A stretch of DNA of 7,070 nucleotides, taken from NCBI RefSeq assembly GCF_004770995.1, contig NZ_RQHW01000009.1, forward strand, positions 1-7,070. The letters are read 5' to 3'. The stretch is from Leptospira idonii (GTDB lineage: Bacteria; Spirochaetota; Leptospiria; Leptospirales; Leptospiraceae). The notes below the pieces were generated by a model that was not told the DNA's origin, did not search any database, and saw only the letters and a list, made by a program, of their open reading frames with translations. Positions within the stretch are counted from its first letter, which is position 1. The number at the start of each line of letters is the position of its first letter. Made by a program: the position numbers and the translations under genes. Shown here one piece after another: positions 1-6,230 of the stretch.

Positions 1-80
1 ACATTGGCTACTGTCACTCTCCTTGCAAAAGCAAGCGTCGTGCCAGTCTAGCCAACGTCGGTAAGCCTAGTTCGTTATAC
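1..80 (+). repeat. attC0, integron attC site, right part only (left end cut by window)
   Basis: This is the right-hand part of an attC of the short type. Visible are the inner arm TTGGCTA paired with TAGCCAA, the terminal hairpin CTTGC-aaaa-GCAAG, the L' box GGTAAGCC and the R' core GTTATAC at 74-80. It belongs to the cassette left of the window. By the integron rule the crossover lies between G74 and T75, where cassette 1 begins. It closely matches attC1 and attC6 and lacks the extra side hairpin of attC2 to attC5. Confidence 0.85.
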
Positions 81-1174
81 GCAATCGCAAAATAATTCAA
101 TGAATATTCCTTACAAAAAAAGAAGGCAGCATACCGTTTGGAAGCACTATCTTAAACCTTGGACTGATCGTGATGGTCAAATATTTTGTTCAAGGAATAG
201 AAAAGATGTTTTCAAAGCTTCACTGGAGAATGTAGGTAATATTAGAGATTTCTATAAGCCCCACAAACTAAATTCCGATGAAATAAATCTTCTTCGGCAT
301 TTGTTTATTAACAAGAGTCCTGATTATTTAAAAAAATTAAACGAAGATTGGATAAAATTTTTTACAATTATTTTTGAGTTAAAGTATCTATTGGAATTAA
401 ATCAACCTACTGAGGAGATTAAAAAAGAATTTGATGTAATTATTCATAATCTTGGAGAAGAATTGCAATCTAGTATTGAAAATAAAGGCAAAAAGTATCT
501 TGATTATCTTTACAATGAAAGTATAGATTTTTATTCAAATTCTGAAGATAATATGAATTTTAATCTATTCATCATGGTTCAATTATTTAGAACTGAAAAG
601 ATAAAAAATGGTCTTAAAAATATACCTTTGAATATTCCAAATATAAACTTTGAAAATCTCTTTAATATCATAGCAATTTGTTCTGCAACAAATTCGGCTG
701 GCTCTTTATTTCTCGAAAGAAATTCATATAAACTAAGTTTATTACGCAATAAAACTAAATTTCCTTTCATAACATGTGATTCACCGGTAGTGAATACTAA
801 AGCAAATTTCGAAACGAACGAACCGCCAGTGGATATGGAAATTTTTTATCCAATTACCCCAATTAGTGCAGTAATAATTACAACTGATTTACATTATAAC
901 GAATTCATTGATATTGAAAATCCAACGATAATACAAAAATTTAACAGATATATTATCAAATCACATTTTCAACAAATATACTTAAATTCGGAAAATGCTT
1001 TATCATTTTTATAAAAGTCTAGTCATTTGCGACTGCGTATAACTACGGCTTACCGCTTCGCTGCGGAACTCGCACAGCTCGCCCTTGCTCGGATTTCACC
1101 ACATTGGCTACTGTCACTCCTCTTGCAAATGCAAGCCTCGTGCCAGTTTAGCCAACGTCGGTAAGCCTAGTTCG
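75..1174 (+). mobile_element. Integron gene cassette 1 (DUF4238 gene plus attC1)
   Basis: The cassette is bounded by the R' cores at 74-80 and 1174-1180. Its start (74-91) and its R'' end (1026-1043) form an 18-nt inverted repeat with one mismatch at position 11. This cassette-specific match, different from that of its neighbours, shows that the unit once existed as a circle with a single attC. It carries one gene, which starts 25 nt after the boundary. No convincing promoter fits in that space, so transcription probably comes from upstream. Confidence 0.85.
100..1014 (+). CDS. DUF4238 domain-containing protein
   Basis: This 304-residue protein has the hallmarks of the DUF4238 family. The N-terminus at residues 10-21 reads QHTVWKHYLKPW, matching the family's usual Q-H-x-(I/V)-P-x-x-Y-L-(K/R)-x-(F/W) opening. 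Near residues 223-231 is FITCDSPVV, like the family's F-I-T-S-D-N-P-V pattern, followed at 249-260 by the strand FYPITPISAVII. I see no signal peptide or membrane helix, so it is probably cytoplasmic. The biochemical activity of DUF4238 is not known to me; members often sit in phage, mobile and defence regions. The ATG at 100 is chosen because the family motif begins a few residues later. No Shine-Dalgarno sequence precedes it. It is the only gene of its cassette, and its stop falls about 20 nt before the attC. Family is fairly sure, role unknown. Confidence 0.85.
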   Translation: MNIPYKKRRQHTVWKHYLKPWTDRDGQIFCSRNRKDVFKASLENVGNIRDFYKPHKLNSDEINLLRHLFINKSPDYLKKLNEDWIKFFTIIFELKYLLELNQPTEEIKKEFDVIIHNLGEELQSSIENKGKKYLDYLYNESIDFYSNSEDNMNFNLFIMVQLFRTEKIKNGLKNIPLNIPNINFENLFNIIAICSATNSAGSLFLERNSYKLSLLRNKTKFPFITCDSPVVNTKANFETNEPPVDMEIFYPITPISAVIITTDLHYNEFIDIENPTIIQKFNRYIIKSHFQQIYLNSENALSFL

Positions 1175-1180
1175 TTAATT
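1037..1180 (+). repeat. attC1, integron recombination site (short type, 144 nt)
   Basis: R'' GTATAAC is at 1037-1043 and R' GTTAATT at 1174-1180. L'' GGCTTACC (1047-1054) pairs with L' GGTAAGCC (1160-1167). The spacers between R and L are unequal, 3 nt on the left and 6 nt on the right. The inner arm TTGGCTA (1104-1110) pairs with TAGCCAA (1149-1155), and the tip is CTTGC-aaat-GCAAG. R'' matches the start of cassette 1 while R' matches cassette 2, exactly as expected after cassette insertion. There is no side hairpin. Confidence 0.9.
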
Positions 1181-1561
1181 GCAATTGGTAGAAATTAAAT
1201 AAGAAAGCGCGCAAATTGAGAAACAAAAAAAAAGGAAAGAACGAAAACCTTTAATAGTTACTAACTCGAATGCTTATACTGATTTTCAAGCGATGATAAC
1301 GATTTACGCGCTAAATCAAGAAAAGAAAAAGACAATTTGCGCGCTTGCTTTCACTACACTTCGTATTTTTATTTAATTCAATAAGATACCAACTGCAATT
1401 AACTACCGCTTACCGCATCGCTTCGGGATTCGCACGGCTCACCCTCGCTCGGTCTGCGACACATCCCTCTCCGTCACACTCCTTGCAAATGCAAGGAGAT
1501 GCGCCGACGCTAACGCCTCCTTCACAGGCTCAGCTACGAGGGACGTCGGCAAGCTTAGTCG
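1175..1561 (+). mobile_element. Integron gene cassette 2, apparently without a protein gene
   Basis: This 387-bp unit has its own terminal match (1174-1190 with 1387-1403, 17 nt, one mismatch at position 11), so it is a genuine cassette. The roughly 205 bp before its attC hold no credible gene on either strand. The longest ATG frame there (1293-1376) encodes 27 residues with no recognisable feature, and the minus strand has no ATG. It does carry a 14-bp inverted repeat (listed separately) and a weak promoter-like pair, TTAATA at 1251 and TATACT at 1275, 18 nt apart. Cassettes without genes can carry promoters or small RNAs; which applies here is not decided by the sequence. Confidence 0.75.
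1205..1346 (+). repeat. 14-bp inverted repeat framing the body of cassette 2
   Basis: AAGCGCGCAAATTG at 1205-1218 is the exact reverse complement of CAATTTGCGCGCTT at 1333-1346, with 114 nt between. The GC-rich core GCGCGC stands out in very AT-rich surroundings. It could be the stem of a structured RNA, a pair of protein-binding sites, or the ends of a small decayed element. No flanking target duplication is obvious. It is too widely spaced to be an intrinsic terminator. Confidence 0.7.
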
Positions 1562-1567
1562 TTATGT
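1397..1567 (+). repeat. attC2, integron recombination site (long type, 171 nt)
   Basis: R'' AATTAAC is at 1397-1403 and R' GTTATGT at 1561-1567. L'' GCTTACCG pairs with CGGCAAGC with one A-C mismatch. The inner arm has changed on both sides relative to attC1: CCCTC pairs with GAGGG, and CCG with CGG. A side hairpin, GCCTC with an inexact partner AGGCT, replaces nothing in the short type and so lengthens the site. The tip is CTTGC-aaat-GCAAG. R'' matches the start of cassette 2 and R' that of cassette 3. Confidence 0.88.
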
Positions 1568-1588
1568 GCAATGCCTCAATTAAACCGA

Positions 1589-1594
1589 TATAAT
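1589..1594 (+). promoter_or_regulatory. Possible -10 box upstream of the two-gene cassette
   Basis: TATAAT is a perfect -10 hexamer 33 nt before the ATG at 1628. At 16-18 nt upstream no good -35 is present (TGCAAT, GTGCAA or TGTGCA, inside the cassette's terminal repeat). In DNA this AT-rich a lone TATAAT can be chance. If real, cassette 3 would carry its own promoter. Confidence 0.3.
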
Positions 1595-1627
1595 CAATTT
1601 AATAAAATTTGAGTAAGGAGATTTTAG

Positions 1628-2842
1628 ATGAAAACATGCTTTGTAATAATGGGTTACGGAATCAAAATTGACTATTCTACAGGTCGCGAATTAGATCTCG
1701 ACAAAACATACAAAAATATAATTAAACACGTCGTAGAAGAATGCGGATACAAGTGTATAAGGGCAGACGAAATTAGACATTCAGGAACGATCGATTTACA
1801 TATGTATAAACTACTTTTTGAAGCTGATATTGTAATAGCTGACTTATCAACATCAAATCCTAATGCAATGTATGAGCTAGGAGTTCGGCATGGATTAAAA
1901 CCATATACAACAATCGCAATAGCGGAAAAAGATCTAAAATATCCATTCGACTTAAATCACACAGTAATAAGACAATACGAACATTTAGGCAAAGACATAG
2001 GTTTCGATGAAGTTATGCGTTTTCGAGACGAATTAAGGCAAACCATTTTGGAAATTTCCAATAAAAGCGATGTTGATAGCCCAGTATATACTTTCCTCCA
2101 GTCACTTAAACCACCAGAGCTAATAAGACCATTAGACATAGACAATGACCAAAAAGGAGAAACTTTAAGAGAGATTATCGACAAAGGATTACTGCTATTA
2201 AATGAAAAGAAAGATTTTATAAAAGCGAAAGAACAATTTGCAAAAGCACTAGAAATCGATATGAACAATACCTATCTCATTCAGAAACTTACTTTAGCTA
2301 CTTATAAATCAAAAATACCAACAGAAACTGAATCACTTGAGGAAGCCTTAAATCTACTAGATAAACTAAATCCTTCGACAACAACAGACCCTGAAACAAT
2401 TGGACTAATGGGAGCTATTTGGAAAAGAAAATTTTCCTTATCAAGGGACATAGAAATGCTTAACAAATCTTTAATGTATTACGAAAAAGGTTTTTACTTA
2501 AAAAATGATTATTATAACGGAATTAATCTCGCCTATTTATATAATCAACGCGCGTATTTAAGCACAGACAAAAATGAAAGAACAGCAGATAATACTATTG
2601 CAGGAAGAATTAGACTTAAAGTAATAGATATTTGCCTTGACCTTATAAAATCGAATTTCGAAGAAAGAAATGATAAATACTGGGTCTACGCAACATTACA
2701 GGAAGGTTACTTTGCCTTGGGGAATCTACCGCAATCCGAAAATTATAAGCAACAAGCTTCAAAATTTCTTGAAGGTGAGTGGCAACTTGATTCAACAAAT
2801 CATCAAATCGAAAACTTAAAAATTTACTTAAGCAAGAAATAA
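1628..2842 (+). CDS. TIR/nucleoside-deoxyribosyltransferase-like N-terminus with TPR (TRAFs-binding-like) region
   Basis: This 404-residue protein starts with CFVIMGYG (residues 4-11), then LDLDKTYKNIIKHVV (22-36), IRADEIRHSGTID (44-56), and ADLSTSNPNAMYELGVRH (71-88). This is the pattern of the nucleoside 2-deoxyribosyltransferase/TIR-like Rossmann domain that bacterial proteins join to a TPR region named MAP3K TRAFs-binding (DUF4071) or TPR-S. Glu83 in the YELG motif is at the position of the catalytic glutamate of that fold (inference). Residues about 180-380 are helical and TPR-like (for example 184-212 and 275-310). There is no signal or membrane segment. A clear AAGGAG lies 7 nt before the ATG, the best ribosome site in the window. 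The next gene follows after 11 nt. Known relatives occur in bacterial conflict systems as nucleotide-hydrolysing effector or sensor proteins; its substrate here is unknown. Confidence 0.8.
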   Translation: MKTCFVIMGYGIKIDYSTGRELDLDKTYKNIIKHVVEECGYKCIRADEIRHSGTIDLHMYKLLFEADIVIADLSTSNPNAMYELGVRHGLKPYTTIAIAEKDLKYPFDLNHTVIRQYEHLGKDIGFDEVMRFRDELRQTILEISNKSDVDSPVYTFLQSLKPPELIRPLDIDNDQKGETLREIIDKGLLLLNEKKDFIKAKEQFAKALEIDMNNTYLIQKLTLATYKSKIPTETESLEEALNLLDKLNPSTTTDPETIGLMGAIWKRKFSLSRDIEMLNKSLMYYEKGFYLKNDYYNGINLAYLYNQRAYLSTDKNERTADNTIAGRIRLKVIDICLDLIKSNFEERNDKYWVYATLQEGYFALGNLPQSENYKQQASKFLEGEWQLDSTNHQIENLKIYLSKK

Positions 2843-2853
2843 AGAGCAATAAA

Positions 2854-3438
2854 ATGGGTCATAAATGTTTTATTTCGTTCAAAACAGAAGATTTTGAATA
2901 CAAAAAAGAAATCACAGACAATCATAAAATCGACTTCATTGATAAATCTTTGAAGGAACCAATAAAATCTGATGATCAAGATTATATACTTCAAAAGATT
3001 CGTAGTGATTATTTGGCTGATTCAAGTGTAACTATTTTTCTAATCGGCGAAAAAAGCGCTGAGAATTTAGGAAAGGAAGAACAAACCTTTATAAAGCGAG
3101 AATTACAAGCATCCTTATATAATGGAAAGGAAAATACACGAAATGGTATACTAGGAATTGTTCTCCCAAAAATGTATTCGAAAGTATATCGCGGTTCAAT
3201 TATCTGTTCTCAGTGCAATAAAAATCATAATTCGATTGCGATTAACGATTCGACCGTAATTAAGGAGTTTTCTTATAACTATTATATTCCGAACGAAAAG
3301 TGTTCCCACTCAGAAGATGACCGATATTGCGTCTTAGTTAAATGGGATGATTTCAAGAAGGATCCGGAAAAATATATAGAAGAAGCTTACAGTAAAAGAT
3401 CTCAACCAATTTCACAAAAAATCAAAGTTTACCCTTAG
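2854..3438 (+). CDS. MTH538-type TIR-like domain protein (DUF1863 family)
   Basis: This 194-residue protein opens with KCFISFKTED (residues 4-13), followed by IDFIDKSL (26-33), YILQKIRSDYLADSSVTIFLIG (44-65), FIKRELQASLYN (79-90) and GILGIVLP (98-105). This matches the MTH538 TIR-like family, which includes ThsB of the Thoeris anti-phage system. Glu83 in FIKREL is at the place of the TIR catalytic glutamate (inference from motif position). After the core domain are paired cysteines, C118-x2-C121, and later C150-x-H152, which could bind a metal. The gene starts 11 nt after the preceding stop, with only a weak AGAG upstream, so translation is probably coupled. No ThsA-like partner (SIR2 or SLOG) is present, so it is not a standard Thoeris pair; the obvious partner is the TPR protein before it. 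Confidence 0.85.
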   Translation: MGHKCFISFKTEDFEYKKEITDNHKIDFIDKSLKEPIKSDDQDYILQKIRSDYLADSSVTIFLIGEKSAENLGKEEQTFIKRELQASLYNGKENTRNGILGIVLPKMYSKVYRGSIICSQCNKNHNSIAINDSTVIKEFSYNYYIPNEKCSHSEDDRYCVLVKWDDFKKDPEKYIEEAYSKRSQPISQKIKVYP

Positions 3439-3491
3439 CGAAGAATTCTTAAATATTTGATTTAACAATTTCAAGTAATGGAAGGCACTGC

Positions 3492-3654
3492 ACATAACAA
3501 CGGGGAAACGCTGCGCTGCGGCACTCACGGCCTTGCTTGGGCTGCGCCACATTCCTCTCCGTCACGATTCTTGCTTACGCAAGATTCGCGCCGACGCTAA
3601 CGCCTCATTCTGAGGCTCAGCTTCGAGGAACGTCGTCCCCCTAGTTCGTTATGC
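3492..3654 (+). repeat. attC3, integron recombination site (long type, 163 nt)
   Basis: R'' ACATAAC is at 3492-3498 and R' GTTATGC at 3648-3654. The L boxes are unlike those of the other sites, GGGG (3502-3505) and CCCC (3637-3640), so both halves changed together and pairing is kept. The inner arm TTCCTC (3552-3557) pairs with GAGGAA (3625-3630), and the tip is CTTGC-ttac-GCAAG. A side hairpin GCCTC-attct-GAGGC is present. The paired changes are strong evidence that the folded form is under selection. Confidence 0.88.
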
Positions 3655-4660
3655 GTCATCCATTAGAATATTATATGACAAATGAAATAGAAGAAAGTTT
3701 GAAAGAACAAATTAAACAAAGATTGCTAGACCCTTTAATTGGAATTATCATAATTTCAACAGCACTTTATAACTGGAAATTAATTTTAATTCTAATACTC
3801 GATTCAAAGCCAATCATTGAAAGGCTTAATTATATCGAGAATATCTATTTTCTTAATTTTTGCTCATATCTAAATCATTTTGGAATACCTCTATTAATTT
3901 CTATCTTTTGGTTCTTTCTATATCCTATTTTAAGACATTATACCTCTATGTATTATACATCGAATTATCTAAAAACGGAAAAAATGAAAGCTGATCTTGC
4001 AAATAATGCTAATAATATCCCAAGACTTGAATTGCTAGAGAAAGCCAATAATAAGCTACAATCAATCGAGCCATACTTAATTAAATTCTATAAAATGAAT
4101 AAAGAAGGCAATGCTTCCTATAATATTCTTAAATGTGAAGCGGCCGAAATTGGCTCTTGGGTAAACGATAATGGTTTCATCGGGAAGCTAGCATATCAAA
4201 CAAAGGAAAAATCAATTTGGGCAAATGGAATTGTTTTCGAAAAAATGGATAATGGTTATGTCCTAATTCAAACAACTGGTACTGTTTCCTGGGATATAGT
4301 CGGAGCATTTACAAAAAAAATACCGACCGAAGTTTCAGATTATTATCTGAGTACAGAACCAGGAAAAATGGAACAAGAAAGATCTAAGATCAGAAAAGAA
4401 TATCAAACTTTAGGAACCACAACGATCGAAGGAAACGAAGTAACTTTTAAACTTGATCTAAAAGTTACGCCACTGTAAAAAACTGAATGGACAACGCATA
4501 ACTACGGCTTACCGCTTCGCTTCGAGACTCGCACAGCTCGCTCTTGCTCGGCCTAAAGGCACATTCCCCTTCTGTCACTCGCTTGCAAAAGCAAGCTCTG
4601 TGCCAGTCCATAACGCCTCTCTGAGGCTCATGGTCGGGGAACGTCGGGTAGCCTAGTTCG
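3649..4660 (+). mobile_element. Integron gene cassette 4 (membrane protein gene plus attC4)
   Basis: The cassette lies between the cores at 3648 and 4660. Its terminal match is GTTATGCGTCATCCATT at 3648-3664 against 4486-4502, with mismatches only at positions 10 and 11, both A-C type. The open frame begins inside the R' core itself, so there is no room for an internal promoter before it. Confidence 0.85.
3651..4478 (+). CDS. Unrecognised membrane protein with two predicted helices
   Basis: I do not recognise the family of this 275-residue protein. A charged N-terminus precedes two hydrophobic stretches, about residues 27-50 (LIGIIIIS...LILILIL) and 74-95 (FGIPLLISIFWFFLYPIL region), giving a helical hairpin in the membrane. 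Residues 105-145 are charged and probably helical. The remainder, about 150-275, looks soluble and rich in strands, with VNDNGFIGKLAYQ, ANGIVFEKMDNGYVLIQ and TVSWDIVGAF. The first ATG (3651) lies within the attC core GTTATGC; a second in-frame ATG at 3675 would remove eight residues and begin MTNEIEESL. Neither has a Shine-Dalgarno sequence, so the start is open. Two membrane helices followed by a beta-rich domain resembles the layout of some small anti-phage membrane effectors, but that is only a resemblance of layout. Confidence 0.75.
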   Translation: MRHPLEYYMTNEIEESLKEQIKQRLLDPLIGIIIISTALYNWKLILILILDSKPIIERLNYIENIYFLNFCSYLNHFGIPLLISIFWFFLYPILRHYTSMYYTSNYLKTEKMKADLANNANNIPRLELLEKANNKLQSIEPYLIKFYKMNKEGNASYNILKCEAAEIGSWVNDNGFIGKLAYQTKEKSIWANGIVFEKMDNGYVLIQTTGTVSWDIVGAFTKKIPTEVSDYYLSTEPGKMEQERSKIRKEYQTLGTTTIEGNEVTFKLDLKVTPL

Positions 4661-4666
4661 TTATGC
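4496..4666 (+). repeat. attC4, integron recombination site (long type, 171 nt)
   Basis: R'' GCATAAC is at 4496-4502 and R' GTTATGC at 4660-4666. The inner arm TTCCCC (4564-4569) pairs with GGGGAA (4636-4641). The tip is GCTTGC-aaaa-GCAAGC. The side hairpin consists of CCAT/ATGG (4608-4611 with 4630-4633) and GCCTC-tct-GAGGC (4615-4627). A small left hairpin GCCT-aa-AGGC is at 4551-4560. The right half is almost identical to attC5, but the left half is close to attC6. Confidence 0.9.
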
Positions 4667-5861
4667 GTCATGCTTTACACCAATGAAATAGACCAGGAAA
4701 TAAAATTTGGAAAAACGATATCAAATATTTGTAAGCTCTACTTTTGCTGATTTAAAGGAAGAACGGTCTCGAGTTATTCAGACTTTAATGGAAATGGATT
4801 GTATTCCTGCAGGAATGGAACTATTTCCTGCAGCAGATGAAGAACAATGGGAATTTATAAAAAAAGTAATAAACGACTGTGATTATTATCTCTTAATTAT
4901 TGGGGGTCGCTATGGTACAACTACTAATGAAGGAATAAGTTATACAGAAAAAGAATATGAATATGCATGTGAAATTGGGCTTAAAATAGTCGCTCTTATT
5001 CATGAGAATCCTGATCTTTTGCCAGAAAGCAAAAGCGAGCAAGAGGAAGATTTAAAATTACGGCTACAAAGATTCAGAGAAAGAGTCTCCACAGGTCGTC
5101 TTGTAAAAATGTGGAATAAGCCAGAGGATCTACCAGGAAATGTAGCCTTAAGTTTGAATAAAACTATTAAAATGTATCCAGCTTTAGGATGGTCTAGAGG
5201 CACAAATGAAGCAAATGAAAAACTTCTTACAGAATTAAATGAATTAAGAAAAGAAAATGAACAACTTAAATATAAAATCAAAAAATATGAAAATGATCTA
5301 AGACCAAAAATTGAATTGGCTAGTCTAGATAAAGTTATAAACATAAATGGAGAATATTATAAAACGACTAATCAAAGAAGATTTTTAAATAAGTGGGAAA
5401 CATCTACTACATGGAAAAATATCTTCTCTCTTATATCCCCTTTTATTTTAAATATGCCAAACGAAGATATGATTAAGATCATTATTGATCGTGAACTATC
5501 GAAATTAGCCGGTGTTTCGGGCAACATTACGAACCAAATGTTTCAAACAATAAAAATTCAATTTATTTCTCTAGGGCTTATAGAATCAACTTATGAGAAA
5601 ACCGTTGCAGGGGGCATGGCTTGGTTTTGGACACTTACCAATGCAGGTAAAAAACTTATGTTAGAATTAAGGACTATAAAAGAATAAAGCACGACGCATA
5701 ACTACGGCTTACCGCTTCGCTGCGGGATTTGCACAGCAAACCCTTGCTCGGGTTTCACCACATTCCCCTTCTGTCACTCGCTTGCAAAAAAGCAAGCTCT
5801 GTGCCAGTCCATAACGCCTCTATGAGGCTCATGGTCGGGGAACGTCGGGTAGCCTAGTTCG
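4661..5861 (+). mobile_element. Integron gene cassette 5 (DUF4062 gene plus attC5)
   Basis: The ends match over 18 nt: GTTATGCGTCATGCTTTA at 4660-4677 against 5685-5702, with one mismatch at position 11. The stop codon TAA of the gene (5685-5687) is the outermost triplet of this terminal repeat, so the coding sequence and the recombination structure abut exactly. Confidence 0.85.
4707..5687 (+). CDS. DUF4062 domain protein with coiled coil and winged-helix-like C-terminus
   Basis: This 326-residue protein begins with [19 protein letters not shown] (residues 5-23), the signature of DUF4062. It continues with [38 protein letters not shown] (33-70) and [10 protein letters not shown] (78-87), also typical. 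DUF4062 is a TIR-like fold found at the N-terminus of bacterial signalling or defence proteins and of some eukaryotic NACHT/STAND proteins. Residues 165-200 ([31 protein letters not shown] region) form a coiled coil. Residues 235-320 are helical and end in [31 protein letters not shown], like the wing and last helix of a winged-helix domain. The start is TTG at 4707, supported by AGGA at 4695-4698 and by the family motif starting at residue 5; the next methionine (29) would cut the domain. Activity and trigger are unknown; DNA or protein sensing by the C-terminus is inference. Confidence 0.85.
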   Translation: MEKRYQIFVSSTFADLKEERSRVIQTLMEMDCIPAGMELFPAADEEQWEFIKKVINDCDYYLLIIGGRYGTTTNEGISYTEKEYEYACEIGLKIVALIHENPDLLPESKSEQEEDLKLRLQRFRERVSTGRLVKMWNKPEDLPGNVALSLNKTIKMYPALGWSRGTNEANEKLLTELNELRKENEQLKYKIKKYENDLRPKIELASLDKVININGEYYKTTNQRRFLNKWETSTTWKNIFSLISPFILNMPNEDMIKIIIDRELSKLAGVSGNITNQMFQTIKIQFISLGLIESTYEKTVAGGMAWFWTLTNAGKKLMLELRTIKE

Positions 5862-5867
5862 TTATGC
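5696..5867 (+). repeat. attC5, integron recombination site (long type, 172 nt)
   Basis: R'' GCATAAC is at 5696-5702 and R' GTTATGC at 5861-5867. The right half repeats attC4 almost base for base, including the side hairpin GCCTC-tat-GAGGC and the inner arm TTCCCC/GGGGAA. The tip loop is two A longer. The left half instead follows attC1, and contains a clean hairpin TTTGC-aca-GCAAA flanked by GGG and CCC. Together with the leader that follows, 5688-6005 holds no credible gene. Confidence 0.9.
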
Positions 5868-5969
5868 GTAATGCCGGGAAAATCCACTTATTTGATAAAA
5901 AGATTCTGTTTTTTGTAAGAATGGGAGGAGCCAAAATACGAAAATCTCCATTTTCTCTTCTTTCTAAAC

Positions 5970-5999
5970 TTGACTTTCTCATAAACGTAAGACTAAGAT
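5970..5999 (+). promoter_or_regulatory. Candidate promoter of the toxin-antitoxin pair
   Basis: TTGACT at 5970-5975 and TAAGAT at 5994-5999 are 18 nt apart, matching the -35 and -10 consensus at 5 and 4 of 6 positions. Transcription would begin at about the ATG at 6006, so the message would be leaderless or nearly so, consistent with the absence of a ribosome site before that ATG. It lies within the cassette and would let the pair be expressed at any place in the array. Confidence 0.4.
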
Positions 6000-6005
6000 T
6001 TTATT

Positions 6006-6230
6006 ATGGATTACAAGACTCGACTTACCTCTTCCCCAGATATATTGCTTGGAAAACCGGTTATAAAAAATACAAGAATCGCTGTCGATCTTATCCTCGA
6101 AAGACTAGGTAACGGCATGTCCATCGAGGACATTTTAGAGGCTACTCCTAGCATCGAAAGAGAAGATATTCTTGCTTGCATTTCATATTCTAGTGATGTA
6201 ATCAGTCGAGAAAGCCTCCTTGCAAGTTAG
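6006..6230 (+). CDS. DUF433 family antitoxin
   Basis: This 74-residue protein matches the DUF433 family: residues 1-25 read MDYKTRLTSSPDILLGKPVIKNTRI, followed by LILERLGNGMSIEDILEATPSIEREDILACISYS, the usual helix-turn-helix-like part. DUF433 proteins are the antitoxins of pairs with DUF5615 PIN-like toxins; they bind and block the toxin and probably bind their own promoter. The chosen ATG puts the conserved D-x-x-x-R-(I/L) opening at the normal distance. The last 11 nt overlap the toxin gene, the arrangement typical of co-translated pairs. The length is normal for the family and no residue looks lost, so it is probably functional. Confidence 0.85.
   Translation: MDYKTRLTSSPDILLGKPVIKNTRIAVDLILERLGNGMSIEDILEATPSIEREDILACISYSSDVISRESLLAS

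Larger units (their letters stand above)
1562..3648 (+). mobile_element. Integron gene cassette 3 (two-gene TIR-like cassette)
   Basis: The ends match each other: 1561-1576 reads GTTATGTGCAATGCCT and 3483-3498 is its reverse complement except at position 11. At 2087 bp it is the longest cassette here and carries two genes in tandem, whereas most integron cassettes carry one. No attC or attC remnant lies between the genes, so they move as one unit. Confidence 0.85.

Noticed and set aside
1115..1140. attC tip hairpins (CTTGC...GCAAG) considered as intrinsic terminators
   Set aside because: No run of T follows in any copy, and the hairpins lie inside a larger conserved fold.
1345..1593. 82-codon plus-strand frame starting with TTG
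   Set aside because: Most of it is attC2 read as codons; it has no ribosome site and no family resemblance, and it crosses the cassette boundary.
2854..3438. Complete Thoeris system
   Set aside because: Only a ThsB-like TIR protein is present. The neighbour is an NDT/TIR-like TPR protein and shows no ThsA-type SIR2 or SLOG motifs.
4465..4671. Minus-strand frame of 68 codons
   Set aside because: It is attC4 read backwards. The same kind of peptide (HNELG..PT..) appears from attC6, which shows that the frame follows the repeat and not a gene.
4674..4706. TTTACA and TAAAAT as a promoter for the DUF4062 gene
   Set aside because: The spacing is 21 nt and the -10 would sit directly against the TTG start, on top of the region after the AGGA ribosome site.
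5923..5930. Strong ribosome-site-like GGGAGGAG
   Set aside because: No ATG, GTG or TTG follows at a usable distance, so it does not define a gene.
5864..6112. 82-codon plus-strand frame starting at the attC core ATG
   Set aside because: It overlaps the antitoxin gene in another frame, and that gene has clear DUF433 motifs. Its own product is unlike any family and rich in aromatic and basic residues.
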